Shown here piece by piece: positions 48,145 through 57,989 of a DNA stretch of 64,000 nucleotides. The translations under genes and the position numbers were made by a program. How positions within the stretch are numbered: position 1 is the stretch's first letter; each line of letters begins with the position of its first letter. The notes beneath the pieces were generated by a model, which saw only the letters and a program-made list of their open reading frames with translations, had not been told where the DNA came from and made no database searches. Source of the DNA: Lactifluus volemus (Eukaryota > Basidiomycota > Agaricomycetes > Russulales > Russulaceae); NCBI GenBank assembly GCA_022376515.1, contig WTXI01000044.1, positions 186,001-250,000 on the forward strand, given 5' to 3'.

Positions 48145-48752
48145 TGTTAAGGTTCCAAGTAGGACCTTTGTACGAAGTGTACGTTCGTTTGTGAAGTCAA
48201 GAACTAGACTTGCAAGACGTGCAAGTCAAGATCAAAGGTTCGATAAAGAGGAGACTTAGTAAACGACTAAGTCAAGAGCGTTTTCAGAGGTCAAGGGCTT
48301 TGGGCTCAGGGTTGAGACCAAAGTGTCAAGAAGTCGAAGGTCGTGATGTCAAGAGGGTTCTCTCAGGTCTGATGCTTCTAGGCAAGACAAGGTTCTAATA
48401 GATAGAAGGACTTGGATTGCGAAACAAAACTGAGACTTAAGGTCTCTAGGGCAGAAAGTACAGGGTTTATATAAAGAAGGAACGCGGCTATGTACACAGC
48501 CGTAGGGGCTGTGACCTTCGTACAGCTTTCAGGGTTTGAAACATGTATCAGGAATCAGCGAGTCATCCTGTACATGTGGCTGTTGCTTGAGGCTGTACGG
48601 TGCTGTGTAAGGCTATGTTGTGAGAAAATAAGTAGGCGATCTGAAACAAAGCGATCGGCAGTCCATCCACATAAGCAAGGGAGTCAGCAGAAATGAGTTA
48701 TCAGTCCGAAAACGTATAGTATGAGTCAGCAAACACGTGTCAGTCCGTAACA
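48145..48752 (-). repeat. element A 5' LTR with promoter
   Basis: 608 bp, nearly identical to the left LTR. On the coding strand a TATA box (TATATAAA, plus strand 48466-48473) lies 35 nt before the 12-nt segment that pairs with the priming site (48438-48427), which is the expected transcription start. Confidence 0.93.
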
Positions 48753-49147
48753 CAGGAGGACCAACAGAGACGCGAGTCTAGGTTGGGTCTAGCTAAGTTA
48801 TAGCACTTAGAGGGCTTCAAGAGAGGAGGGGATCACAAAGGAATAGTGAGAGAGTTCAAGAGGCTAGTATTGGAGAGAAGTCCAAGCTGGAGAGCAAGGA
48901 CACAAGTTGAAGAGTCTTATATACTGTACAGGGCAAAGGGCGAGTGACATCAGTAATGATGTCATGAGCCTGGGTCTAACTACGACGTCATCGAAGTTCT
49001 AGGCTAATGATGTCATAAGAGTCACTATGAGTCAAGAACATGCTGTTCTGTGTCGTACAAGGTGAGGCTCTGTCCGTAAGCGAGAATGTAGACGGAAATG
49101 AAAAACATGAGGTAACGGTGAGGTGTAGGTCCAGACAAATCCGTAAC
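48753..49147 (-). repeat. right part of family-B solo LTR
   Basis: Starts with the duplicated CAGGA and continues the family-B LTR to its CGTAACA end at 49147, followed by CATAG, the right target-site duplication. Without the duplication the two parts make about 442 bp, close to the 445 bp of the element B LTR, with similarity above 90 percent by eye. Confidence 0.93.
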
Positions 49148-49152
49148 ACATA

Positions 49153-50011
49153 GTTTGATTCAGATATCTTGACTTAGCTCTTGAGTCAGGCATACTGAGT
49201 CAGTTCTTGAGTCATCAGAACTAACTCAGGTACTTAGTCAAGGACTCTGACTATGTGTTTCTCTTGTAAGATAGTTGGCTAGCCCTTTGTATGCATAAAT
49301 AGGGCTCTGTGAACAAGCTGTCATGGTTCACAGGGACCGTGGCTTGAAGTGAGCTTTGTTTGGTATTAGCAATTTGTGGTGACAAGTTGGATGAGACTTG
49401 GCACCCCAAATAGTCAATAAAGAACATGTAGGCAAGTTCCTGTGAGGGATAGACTTGACTGTGCGAACTTTTGGATCTATCGTGTGAGGCAGGTAGTATG
49501 GACCAGTGCATGTGATGGTCGGAGTTACTGTTCCCAAAGAGGATAGACAGTGGCAGATGGACAAAGGATAATCTATAAGTTCAACTGCAGTGCAGGCATG
49601 AACATATTAGAGTTAGAAGAGACCTATCTAACCCTAGTACTGTATGTTTGTGTGAGGTTGAACTAAGGTTTGTGCAAAATGAAGGGAGAGGAATTAGACA
49701 ATTCTTTACCCTCGATTTTGTACAAGGTTCAAGACATCTGTGAGCTTATTTACAAGGGCATAAACAAGCAAACAGATGTCTGATTGTGGTGTGAAGGTAC
49801 CTTAACCAAAGGTATGAAGAGGAGATGCACAAGAAAAAGAGAGAGATTGAGTGTTAAGCAACAACTGTGATTCTTGATGAAGCTGAAGCTGTTATGGAAT
49901 GCAGGACACGTTGGACCTTATGCTTCCCTAACCCGCTTACTCATCCTGATGATGTCCCATCCACATTGTCTCTATTGTGCTGACTGTTCTATTGTTCTGT
50001 CGTGCTATTGT
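49153..50011. other. unassigned spacer between LTR copies
   Basis: No gene was recognised. Near 49160-49250 the sequence holds repeated GAGTCA/TGACTC words. This stretch could be the original host sequence or an older transposon. It ends at TGTTATGG, the start of an inverted family-A LTR. Confidence 0.4.
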
Positions 50012-50317
50012 TGTTATGGACTGACACGTGTTTGCTGACTCATACTATACGCTTTCAGACTGATGACTCATTTCTGCTGACTCCCTTGCTATGTGGATGG
50101 ACTGCCGATCGCTTTGTTTCAGATCGCTTACTTATTTTTCTCACGGTACAGCTTTACACAGCACCATACAGCCTCAAGCAACAGCCACATGCACAGGATG
50201 ACTCGCTGATTCCTGAAACATGTTTCAAAACCTGAAAGCTGTACGAAGGTCACAGCCCCTACGGCTGTGTACATAGCCGTGTTCCTTCTCTATATAAACC
50301 CTGTACTTTCTGCCTTA
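50012..50317 (+). repeat. older inverted family-A LTR, left part
   Basis: Reads as the reverse complement of the element A LTR from its TGTTACGG end, at roughly 95 percent identity by eye (single substitutions and a few one-base indels). It is cut by element E at a TA dinucleotide and resumes at 52526. Orientation is opposite to element A, so any attached element would be transcribed on the plus strand. Confidence 0.9.
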
Positions 50318-50345
50318 CATCAGCAATTGTCCATGTTGCTTAATG
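50318..50345 (+). repeat. element E left terminal inverted repeat
   Basis: Begins CATCAGCAATTGTCCATG and is the reverse complement of 52498-52525 with two adjacent mismatches. Confidence 0.88.
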
Positions 50346-50779
50346 TGTGCTTAACGTGCTTATTAAGCACGTTAAGCACAAATTAAGCACAAAACGATTA
50401 AGCAGGTTAACGCCACCCCGGTGCTTAATTAAGCACCATTCTGCTTAATTGTGCTTAATTAAGCACAAGCTGCTTGATCTAAGTGAACTTTAAGCACAAC
50501 TTATGCACAATTCAAACAGTGCCAAATGACTTTCAGAACATTTTCAGTCACATAAACTTTTGGGCACAACATAGTATATTCAAGAGATAACTACACTAGA
50601 ACATTACAATTACTGGAGCTGCAATAACAATGGGCCACCACATCACTCCTTGAGTTGGTGCAATATCCAACTCTGGCACAATGCCCAACATGTGCACACA
50701 TCCCCTTTGGGACCCCGCGGGGGGCGATATGAGGTCGGGACAATGGGGGAAAGGAATGGCGGCCACTGAGGAGAAATAC

Positions 50780-51874
50780 GGAGCATTCCCGATAATGCAC
50801 GGGAAGGAGGGGGGACGCGTGGACTTGTCGAATGCGAGTCTCGAGTCGTCTCTGCCGAGTTTGACATGCACCATGTCGAGAAAAGTCTTGAACAGGCTCT
50901 TGATCGTCCGACGACGTGGATTCACGCGCACCAGCACACTGCAGAATATACCCGTGACAACGAGACGGTCGCCCGGCTAGCTCACGTCCACCAGTTCATC
51001 GTACGCGCTGAGCGAGACCGTGTGTGGCGTCTGACCATCCGGCACCGCGTCGGGCGTCTCTTGCAGTCGGATCACCTGTCTGTCCGCAAACTCGCAGCGG
51101 TTGTGCACGAGCGACATGGTGCCGACCGAGGCACAGACGTCGCGAGGGCAGGCCGCTGGCTCATCGATCTTACCGCGGTCGATCCCGACTTGCATGGTGT
51201 GGTTGCAGGTGAGGCAGCGGAAAAAGGCAGCGTTCATGTCGGGGATGACGGGGGTGGCTCGGATGACAAGACTTTTGATACAGACAAGTTTGTTTTGCGC
51301 GTTGGCAACTTCTGACTCAGCGAGTAGCATGGGAAACGCATTGGGATCCGCAAATTCGCTTACAAGGGTCGCCCGGTTTGACGCCATTTTCGGCGACCTT
51401 TACTTGCAGCGCCTCGGTGCGCGTCGTTGTGAATCCGGACGCCGGGGGGAGCGAACTATAAAACGGGACTCGGGTTAGCTGGGGGGAGCGAGCACTCCGA
51501 AAGGAGGAGAAAGCCATGCACGCTCGATCTGTTTGCCCGCGATGCGCGACCCGCAGTGCAACAAGGGTTCTAGTCCAGGAGTCAGGCTGCCAAGACTACG
51601 CGTGATGGGGCTAGACGGGAGAAGGATTCGGCACGCTCACGACGAACTCTGCCGGACAATCGAGGTTCAGATTCACCTCTCCGGTGATTCGCATCCTTCT
51701 CAGATAGCCCTCATACAACAGCACCTCGACCACGGCGGGGGACGCGGTCGGCAAACCGAGCGAGCGGTCGTGCGCGATACGGTATTTGGGTTTGAACCCC
51801 TTGACAAAGTCACGAAACGCCTTCATCGTGTCGGGACTCGGGAGGAGGTACAGGGTGAGCAAGTGACGATGCAC
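50780..51874 (-). pseudogene. MCM4: captured MCM4 helicase gene fragment
   Basis: On the minus strand 51874-51630 encodes AFRDFVKGFKPKYRIAHDRS and LLYEGYLRRMRITGEVNLNL; 51310-50990 encodes LVIRATPVIPDMNAAFFRCL, CPRDVCASVGTMSLVHNRC and LQETPDAVPDGQTPHTVSL; 50980-50800 encodes VNPRRRTIKSLFKTFLDMVH. These are consecutive pieces of the N-terminal and OB-fold/zinc region of MCM4, a subunit of the MCM2-7 replicative helicase. The part between the first two pieces is replaced by unrelated sequence, an in-frame stop (TAG) follows DELVDVS, and the ATPase half is absent, so it cannot make a working helicase. It lies wholly inside element E and is a transposon-captured copy, not the host gene. Confidence 0.9.
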
Positions 51875-52497
51875 AGAGGAGGAAGGAGGAAATGTCAGTA
51901 TGAGAAGTCAAAAGCAAAAAATGCGACAGACCCAGGACCATGCCTTACCAACAATGGCAGGAGTGGCAAAGGGCTGCGACAGCGGTGGCAGCGGGACGTT
52001 GAGACAAGCGGCGGCGCCAGGGGCCGGTAATGGTGGTGACAGAAGGGGCGACACTGAGAGGTGATGACACAGAAGCGGCGGCGCGGACACAACAACACGG
52101 AGGCCGACAACGTGAAGAAGACAAAGGCAACAGTGAGAAGGAGTGTTGAAAATGATAAGGCACGAAACTCAACATTGTGCCAACAAGAATAAACAAACGA
52201 CTTAGCAAAATTTTCATAAGTTTCAAAAATTTCGGATTTGGTTAGATTATGTAAATTATGTTTGTTTGCTTAGTGTGATTAAAAGCCCCTTAACATTTCA
52301 TTAGTTGCTTAAATATGTTGAGTGTGCTTAATGTCAGTCTTGATTGTGCTGAGCATACTGAGCATGCTTAATCCCAGTCTTAATTGTGCTGAGCATGTTG
52401 AGCCTGCTTAAGTTGCTTAATTGTGCTTAAACAAAATTTTCATCAAGCAAAATTAAGCAAAAAAGGTAAAATTAAGACCATTAAGACCTCTAAGCAC

Positions 52498-52525
52498 CAT
52501 TAAGCAATGTGGACAATTGCTGATG
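52498..52525 (-). repeat. element E right terminal inverted repeat
   Basis: Ends GGACAATTGCTGATG, followed by TA. It mirrors the left end. Confidence 0.88.
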
Positions 52526-52585
52526 TAGAGACCTTAAGTCTCAGTTTTGTTTCGCAATCCAAGTTTTCTATCTATTAGAACCTTG
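52526..52585 (+). repeat. older inverted family-A LTR, middle part
   Basis: Starts with the duplicated TA and continues the inverted family-A LTR (GAGACCTTAAGTCTCAG, ATCTATTAGAACCTTG). It stops at TGTTAGGG, where element B is inserted. The remaining part of this LTR should lie past the right edge of the window. Confidence 0.85.
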
Positions 52586-53030
52586 TGTTAGGGACTAGCT
52601 GTTCCTAGTTCCTAAGATAGGATCAAGTTGTCCAGGAGGGACCAATAGAGACGCGAGTCTAAATTGGGTCTAGCTAAGTTATAGCACTTAGAGGGCTTCA
52701 AAAGAGGAAGGGATCACAAGGGGATTTATGAGGAGGTTCAAGAGGCTAGTATTGGAGAGAAGTCCAAGCTGGAGAGCAAGGACACAAGTTGAAGAGTCTT
52801 ATATACTGTACAGGGCAAAGGGCGAGTGACATCAGTAATGATGTCATGAGCCTGGGTCTAACTACGACGTCATCGAAGTTCTAGGCTAATGATGTCATAA
52901 GAGTCACTATGAGTCAAGAACACGCTGTTCTGTGTCGTACAAGGTGAGGCTCTGTCCGTAAGCGAGAATGTAGACGGAAATGAAAAACATGAGGCAACAG
53001 GGAGGCAGAGGTCTAGATGAATCCGTAACA
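52586..53030 (-). repeat. element B 3' LTR
   Basis: 445 bp, TGTTAGGG to CGTAACA, with a TATA-like TTATATACTG segment. It is followed on the right by a purine tract on the coding strand (GACGGGAGGTAA, 53031-53042), confirming minus-strand orientation. It matches the solo LTR split by element A. Confidence 0.93.
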
Positions 53031-53066
53031 TTACCTCCCGTCTTAGGTGATTGTCCCACCAATCAC

Positions 53067-53945
53067 TCAGCACTCCCAGAAGGAGGGGTCCAGGTTGTGG
53101 ACATCGTCGTCATAGTCGTCGCTGTACCAGTTCTGCTCAGCCTCGTAGTCGGCCTTCGCATCCTTGGCCCAGGCAGCGGGGCAGCGGTGACTCTTGTAAT
53201 TTTCATGCCCCGTTCCAATGAGGCATTCCCCACCTTTGCGCGGACAGTTGACATGCGGGGTCCAGCAGCGGGCGCCGACGTGCCCAAGTTTGCGACAGAG
53301 GTTGCAGCGGGTGTTAGGCGGCTGCCACTCTTTGGCCTTCCTCTTGCCCTTCATATCGCGTGCGCTGGTGTAGGGCTTCTTAGTGGTGCGACGGAGGCGT
53401 TCTTCTTCGCTGCTTCCAGCTCCTCCGCGCATGCGCGACCCTCCCACCTGTTGTCTGGTTTCTTCATTGGGTAGGGGGCGAGGAGGCGGCGGTGGGGCAC
53501 CTGGGACGACGACGGGCGGTGGGGAGTTGAAGTGACGGGGTGGCGGTCCCCGTATGTCTGTCCTATCGCTGAGGATGAAGGGGAGGAGCCTGGTGGTCGT
53601 CCCAGTGGTTCCAAGGCGTCGAATACTGTCCTCGTGTTTCTTGCGGAGGGTGCTGAGGTTCTGCCCTAGTTTCCTCCCTTCCTGCTTCAGTCGTTCCTTC
53701 TCCTCCACCGTCCACCTGTAGCGCTGCACTTCTGCTGTCAGTCCCGGGTCCCCTAGCTGCTTAAGTGCCTCGTCAACAGTGCGACGGAAGACGTGGGTAG
53801 GGTGGAACAGGACGAGGTCGTCACGACCCGTCTGCTTGTCTGGATGGCCGCGGGCGTTGAGGGGGGCTTCGAACGGTCCTTCTCCCGTCCTGGTGTACCC
53901 GGTGATGTAGGAGTCGTCCCTCATGGCAAACTTGACAAATTCCAT
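53067..53945 (-). CDS. element B C-terminal zinc-knuckle frame
   Basis: 292 codons downstream of the chromodomain, the longest intact frame in element B besides Gag. It contains a coiled segment (VEEKERLKQEGRKLGQNLSTL), a Pro-rich part (APPPPPRPLP), a basic stretch and a canonical CX2CX4HX4C knuckle (CNLCRKLGHVGARC) followed by more Cys/His (CPRKGGECLIGTGHENYKSH). The end is acidic (DDYDDDVHNLDPSFWEC). Element A carries an equivalent Cys/His module fused to Pol. The position after integrase and chromodomain is unusual for a Gag-like knuckle; role unknown. It may be the C-terminus of Pol or a separately expressed protein. Confidence 0.7.
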   Translation of the reverse strand: MEFVKFAMRDDSYITGYTRTGEGPFEAPLNARGHPDKQTGRDDLVLFHPTHVFRRTVDEALKQLGDPGLTAEVQRYRWTVEEKERLKQEGRKLGQNLSTLRKKHEDSIRRLGTTGTTTRLLPFILSDRTDIRGPPPRHFNSPPPVVVPGAPPPPPRPLPNEETRQQVGGSRMRGGAGSSEEERLRRTTKKPYTSARDMKGKRKAKEWQPPNTRCNLCRKLGHVGARCWTPHVNCPRKGGECLIGTGHENYKSHRCPAAWAKDAKADYEAEQNWYSDDYDDDVHNLDPSFWEC

Positions 53946-53947
53946 CT

Positions 53948-56900
53948 CTATGAATCCTCCCGACTCCGCATCTTTATCGTGAAGGAGTAGTCATGGGGGT
54001 CGTCTTCTTCATAGTGGTGGAACCCTGCGGGGGTAGGGATGGTTCTCTCTGGTATGGGGGTCATGATCCTGGCGCGAGGAGGGGTAGGGAGATGCGGTAT
54101 TTCTTGGATGTCGTCGTCGTCATCCACCGCAGTCTCGGAGGGCGTGGCTGGTACGTAGCGAGGAGAGGAGGGGGCTTCGGATACTGGGGAGGTGTCTCTA
54201 CCCATCAAGAGGTCCTGGATGACCTGGACGTCGACTTGGGCAATTGCTGCGAGGAAGTCCCTATCCTCGGGCTGTAGACCGCTACTGGGCGGCGAGGAGT
54301 AGTGGAGAAGTGGGAGAAGAGTTATGGGAGGAAGGCATCGGGGAGAGACTTGGACGGATCGGATGATGACTCGTCTCTTCCTTTGGCTTCGCTTTTATGT
54401 CTTCTGCGAGCGCCTTCTTTGGATGCTTCTGGACGAATTCCTTGAGGCAATCCGGGGCGCGGATGTTCCCTTCTGGTTCCCAGGTGTCATGTGCTTCACT
54501 GTAGCCCTTCCATCGAACTCTATATTGACGCTTCCTATTGTTCTTGCCTCCACTCCACCGCATGTCGAGGATTTGATCCACTTCGTACTCCGTTTCACCT
54601 CGATCAGGTCAGGTGGGGTTCTTCAAAGTTCTCACCGTGCTCTTCCGTCTCCTTATATGGCGAGAGGAGGGAGCATGGAAGACGTCATGTATCTTCCATG
54701 AGGCAGGGAGTCGCAGTTTGAAGACCACCGGTGACACGACTTTGGTCACAAGGAAGGGCCATGCCGTTTATTGCTTAGTTTGGCAGTGGGGTGCGTCGTC
54801 TTCAGATTAGTCCCTTCTAGCCAGACCTTCTCGCCTTCATGGAAAGGCCTGTAGTTACGTTGTCCCTTCTTCCTCTGGGCGTACCGTTGCAACGTGTTTG
54901 GGCAGCTCTGATCGATCGTTGAGCCTGCTCTCTTACACGTTCCAGGGTGCGTTGCCTGTCTTCCAAGAGGGGGACGTTGGTTGTGATCGGGTGGTCAGGT
55001 AGGAGGGCGTGTGTCCCATGAGGAGTTCAAACGGCGTCTTGTTTGTGGTGGCGTTAGGCCACGACCTTTGTACGTACTGTGCCATAGGTAACCAGGTAGC
55101 CCAGTCGTCTTGTTCGTAATTCCATAGGATCCTTAAGTACTGCTCCAGCCACTGGTTAGTGCGTTCTGATTGCCCGTCTGTCTGGGGTGGTAAGCTGTAC
55201 TGAGGTTCTGAGCTGACCCTAGTATCCGCAGAGTTCCTCGCGAAGTTAGCGTGAAGGGGGTCTCGGTCTGAGATGACTTTCTAGGGGCTCCATAGTGGGG
55301 AACACGTGTTCGGCATACAGGGAGGCCACTCCTGGTGCGTCTATGGTTTTGTTACAGGGAGGAAGACGGCTGCCTTGGTGCAGTCGTGGTCGGTGATCGT
55401 GAGGATGGAGTCATATCCTTTTGACAGGGGAGGTCGGTTATCAGGTCTAGGCTATGGTTTCAAAGGGGGCGGCGTTCCGTTCTGTGGTAATGGGGAAGAT
55501 GGGGATCTTCGGCTTGTTGGTGCGGCTCTTTGTTGCTTGGCAGACAGCGCACCCTTGCACATAGTTTTTGACGAATTGTTTGATGTCGGCCACCAGTAGT
55601 CGCGCGTGACAAGCAGGTAAGTGTAAAAAATTCCGGGGTGTCCTGCCGTCTGGTGGTCATGGTAGTGAGTGACTATCTCCCGTCTCAGGGGGTTGTCTAC
55701 CACGACAACCGGCTTGTTATCTGAACCAGATGTCGTCCCTCTTGTGCATACGGGGGTGGAGTTCCGACCACTGGAGGAGCTCCGCGGGGGACGGGTCTGT
55801 GCTCAAAGACGCGTTCTTCGAGGGAGGAGAGGCTAATGGCTCGGACGAAGACTGAATCAGGGAGAACCGTGACATCCTGGTTGTCTCCTTCCCTGGTCAT
55901 AGTCAGGGCGGCGCGAGAGGTGGTCCGCTTTGTTGTACTTCCCGGGCTTGTGGATCAGTTTGTAGTTATATTCCACGAGTCGTGGGATGTATCGGGCAAC
56001 TCTCCTGTTGATTTTCTGTGGGTTGCGCCAGTGTTGTAGGTTAGCATGGTCTGTGAAGACAAGACTCATGCTGTGCGCCCAGTAGGAGGTGTCGCCAGTT
56101 CTCCAGTCCTTTGACTACGCCATCAGTTCTCGATCAAAGATGTCGTAGCCTCGTTCGGCCTCGTTCAGGGTCTCTGAATGGTAGGCTACTGGTCTCTGCT
56201 TTCCGTTGCGTCGCGTTGATAGAGGATGGCTCCATTGCGTACTGGGAGGCATCGACCTCTAGTTCGAACTGCTTGGCTTCGTCTGGCGGAAGAGTACGGG
56301 TCACTCGTGACTATATCAATCAGTTTGTTTAGGGCGTCCGTGCACTCTCGCGTCCATTTGAACGTCTGCCCTTTTTAAGGAGGCTTGTCAGGGGTTTGGC
56401 GATGTGGGCGAACCCTCTGATGAATGGTCTTTGGTACCCCAAGACTCCTAGGGTGCTTCGTACTTGGGTCACAGTGGACAGTTGTCGCGGCCATGTTGCC
56501 AGGCCGCTACGCTTGGTTGGGTCAATACGGATGGTTCCGTCCTTCACGTAGATGCCAGGTATTCTACTGCGTCCTTTTCGAACTCGCACTTGGGGAGTTT
56601 GAGGAATAGGCTGTGATCGCGGAACACTTGCAGGACTTTTCGTGTTATAGGCGGTGGCGGACTGGGTCTTTGTGCGTGGCTATCAGGAAGTCGTCCATGT
56701 ACCCGTGGCATTCCCAGGGAATTCATCGTAGATGGGTTTAAAGACTCTGTCCGCCATTCGTTGGAAGGTGGCCGGGGAGTTGTTTAGCCCAAAAACATGA
56801 CGTTGGGGTGGTACAGTCCGAAGGGGGTTTTGAAGGCTGCTTTCCAGCGGTCTTCCTCTTTGATGCGTATATTGTGGTACCCTGATCGGATGTCGAACTT

Positions 56901-57801
56901 GTAATAGTTCCTTGCCACTGAGTTCCTCCATGATTGTTCTATCCTTGGCATGGGGTAGACATCCCTGACCGTCCATTATTGACTTCGCGATAGTCTTGGA
57001 TGGGACGGAGGCTCCCATCTTTCTTTTTGATGAAAAACCAGGGCGTCGACCAGGGGGAGTTGGATTTCTCAATGTAGTTTTTTTGTTCGTGTTCGTCAAT
57101 CCACTCCTTCGTGGCCTGTTTCTCCGCTGTGGTCAAAGGGTACACTTTGCAGTTGATAACGTCTGGTGCTTCGGGCTTTAATTTGATCGCGTGGTCCTCT
57201 GGTCTGGATGGGGGGAATCTCTTCGCTCCTTCTTCTGAGAAGACGTCTGCAAAGTCTCGGTACTGTGGGGGAATTTCTACTTTTTCTTTGTTTTTGTTTG
57301 CTTTTTCCGCCCACTGCTGTGCCATGTTGACTTTGCTGACTAGTATGATTTCGTCCCCTTCTTCCCAAGCCGGGTCCACGCGTGCTCTTCGTACGATCAT
57401 CGTTCCTGTCTTTTCTTTACTCGGTCGTACCACTTGGCTTCTAAGTGTACTGGGGGCCCTTTGAGTTGGCTGGTTTCCCAGTCAAACCTTGGTTGGAATG
57501 CTTTTAGCCAAGGGTACCCCAAAATGATTCGGTCCGAGCCCAGGTTCGAGATGTAGAAGTTTTGTACTTCTTCTTTGTTTCCTTGCCTGATTCTGAGCTC
57601 GCAGTAATGGGTGAGGGCTCCCGCTGTGTTAGCAGAGCCATCGGCGTTGGTGATGGTTCGGGGAAGGGGGAGTTTCTGGAGGGCGACATTTAGAAAGGAT
57701 GCGGTGGAGGTGTCCATGAGGTTTTCTGTGGCTCCACTGTCCACGAGGGTTTTTACTTCGGCCATTCGCTGCATGGATCGGTAGGGCACATTCAAAATCA
57801 T
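53948..57801 (-). pseudogene. pol: element B Pol, frameshifted
   Basis: Readable in pieces on the minus strand. Protease is at 57801-57397 (VDSGATENLMDTS, IILGYPWL). Reverse transcriptase is at 57433-56330 ([28 protein letters not shown], then [20 protein letters not shown]). RNase H is at 56069-55857 (FTDHANLQHW, IHKPGKYNKADHLSRR), the integrase finger at 55703-55452 (YHDHQTAGHPG), and the chromodomain at 54581-54282 (WKGYSEAHDTWEPEGNI). A disordered acidic piece is at 54208-53948. Frames change at least ten times and domain boundaries lie at frame changes; most changes look like single-base losses. It cannot give one polyprotein as it stands. I give no repaired reading. Confidence 0.88.
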
Positions 57802-57989
57802 AGAATTCCGAGTCCTAATACCGATCCGATACAGTTCTATGGCTCTTTCCCAGGCCGGTGGGTTAGAGCCGCCTAAAAACCCTCGTCTTTCAGCATGCTG
57901 TCCATGAGCTCCTCGCGTTGCTCTCTGGACATTCCTCTGACTTTTCCTAAAAAGTCTTTCTTGTCTTCGTCCTCTTCTGGCTCCTCACT

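Larger units (their letters stand above)
41078..48752 (-). mobile_element. element A: full-length Ty3/gypsy chromovirus
   Basis: A 7675-bp LTR retrotransposon transcribed on the minus strand. Both LTRs are 608 bp, begin TGTTAAGG and end CGTAACA on the plus strand, and differ at about two positions by eye. The 5-bp target-site duplication CAGGA is perfect (41073-41077 and 48753-48757). Order on the coding strand: 5' LTR, priming site, Gag, CCHC nucleocapsid, protease, reverse transcriptase, RNase H, integrase, chromodomain, Cys/His module, purine tract, 3' LTR. The integrase-then-chromodomain order places it in the chromoviruses. The priming site matches its own mRNA start, as in the Tf1/sushi branch. 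Three reading-frame steps separate Gag, nucleocapsid, protease and reverse transcriptase. LTR similarity indicates a recent insertion. Confidence 0.95.
50318..52525. mobile_element. element E: TIR transposon carrying an MCM4 fragment
   Basis: 2208 bp bounded by terminal inverted repeats of about 28 bp (CATCAGCAATTGTCCA, then [CT]GTTGCTTAATG-like), with two adjacent mismatches between arms. The target is TA, present on both sides (50316-50317 and 52526-52527), and the interrupted sequence is a family-A LTR, so the empty site can be read from element A. Subterminal GCTTAATTAAGCAC-type repeats are dense at both ends. There is no transposase; inside is a captured host gene piece on the minus strand. 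It is a non-autonomous, gene-capturing (Pack-type) element. The superfamily is not settled: TA duplication would fit Tc1/mariner or PIF/Harbinger-like ends, but the tips match neither clearly. Confidence 0.85.
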
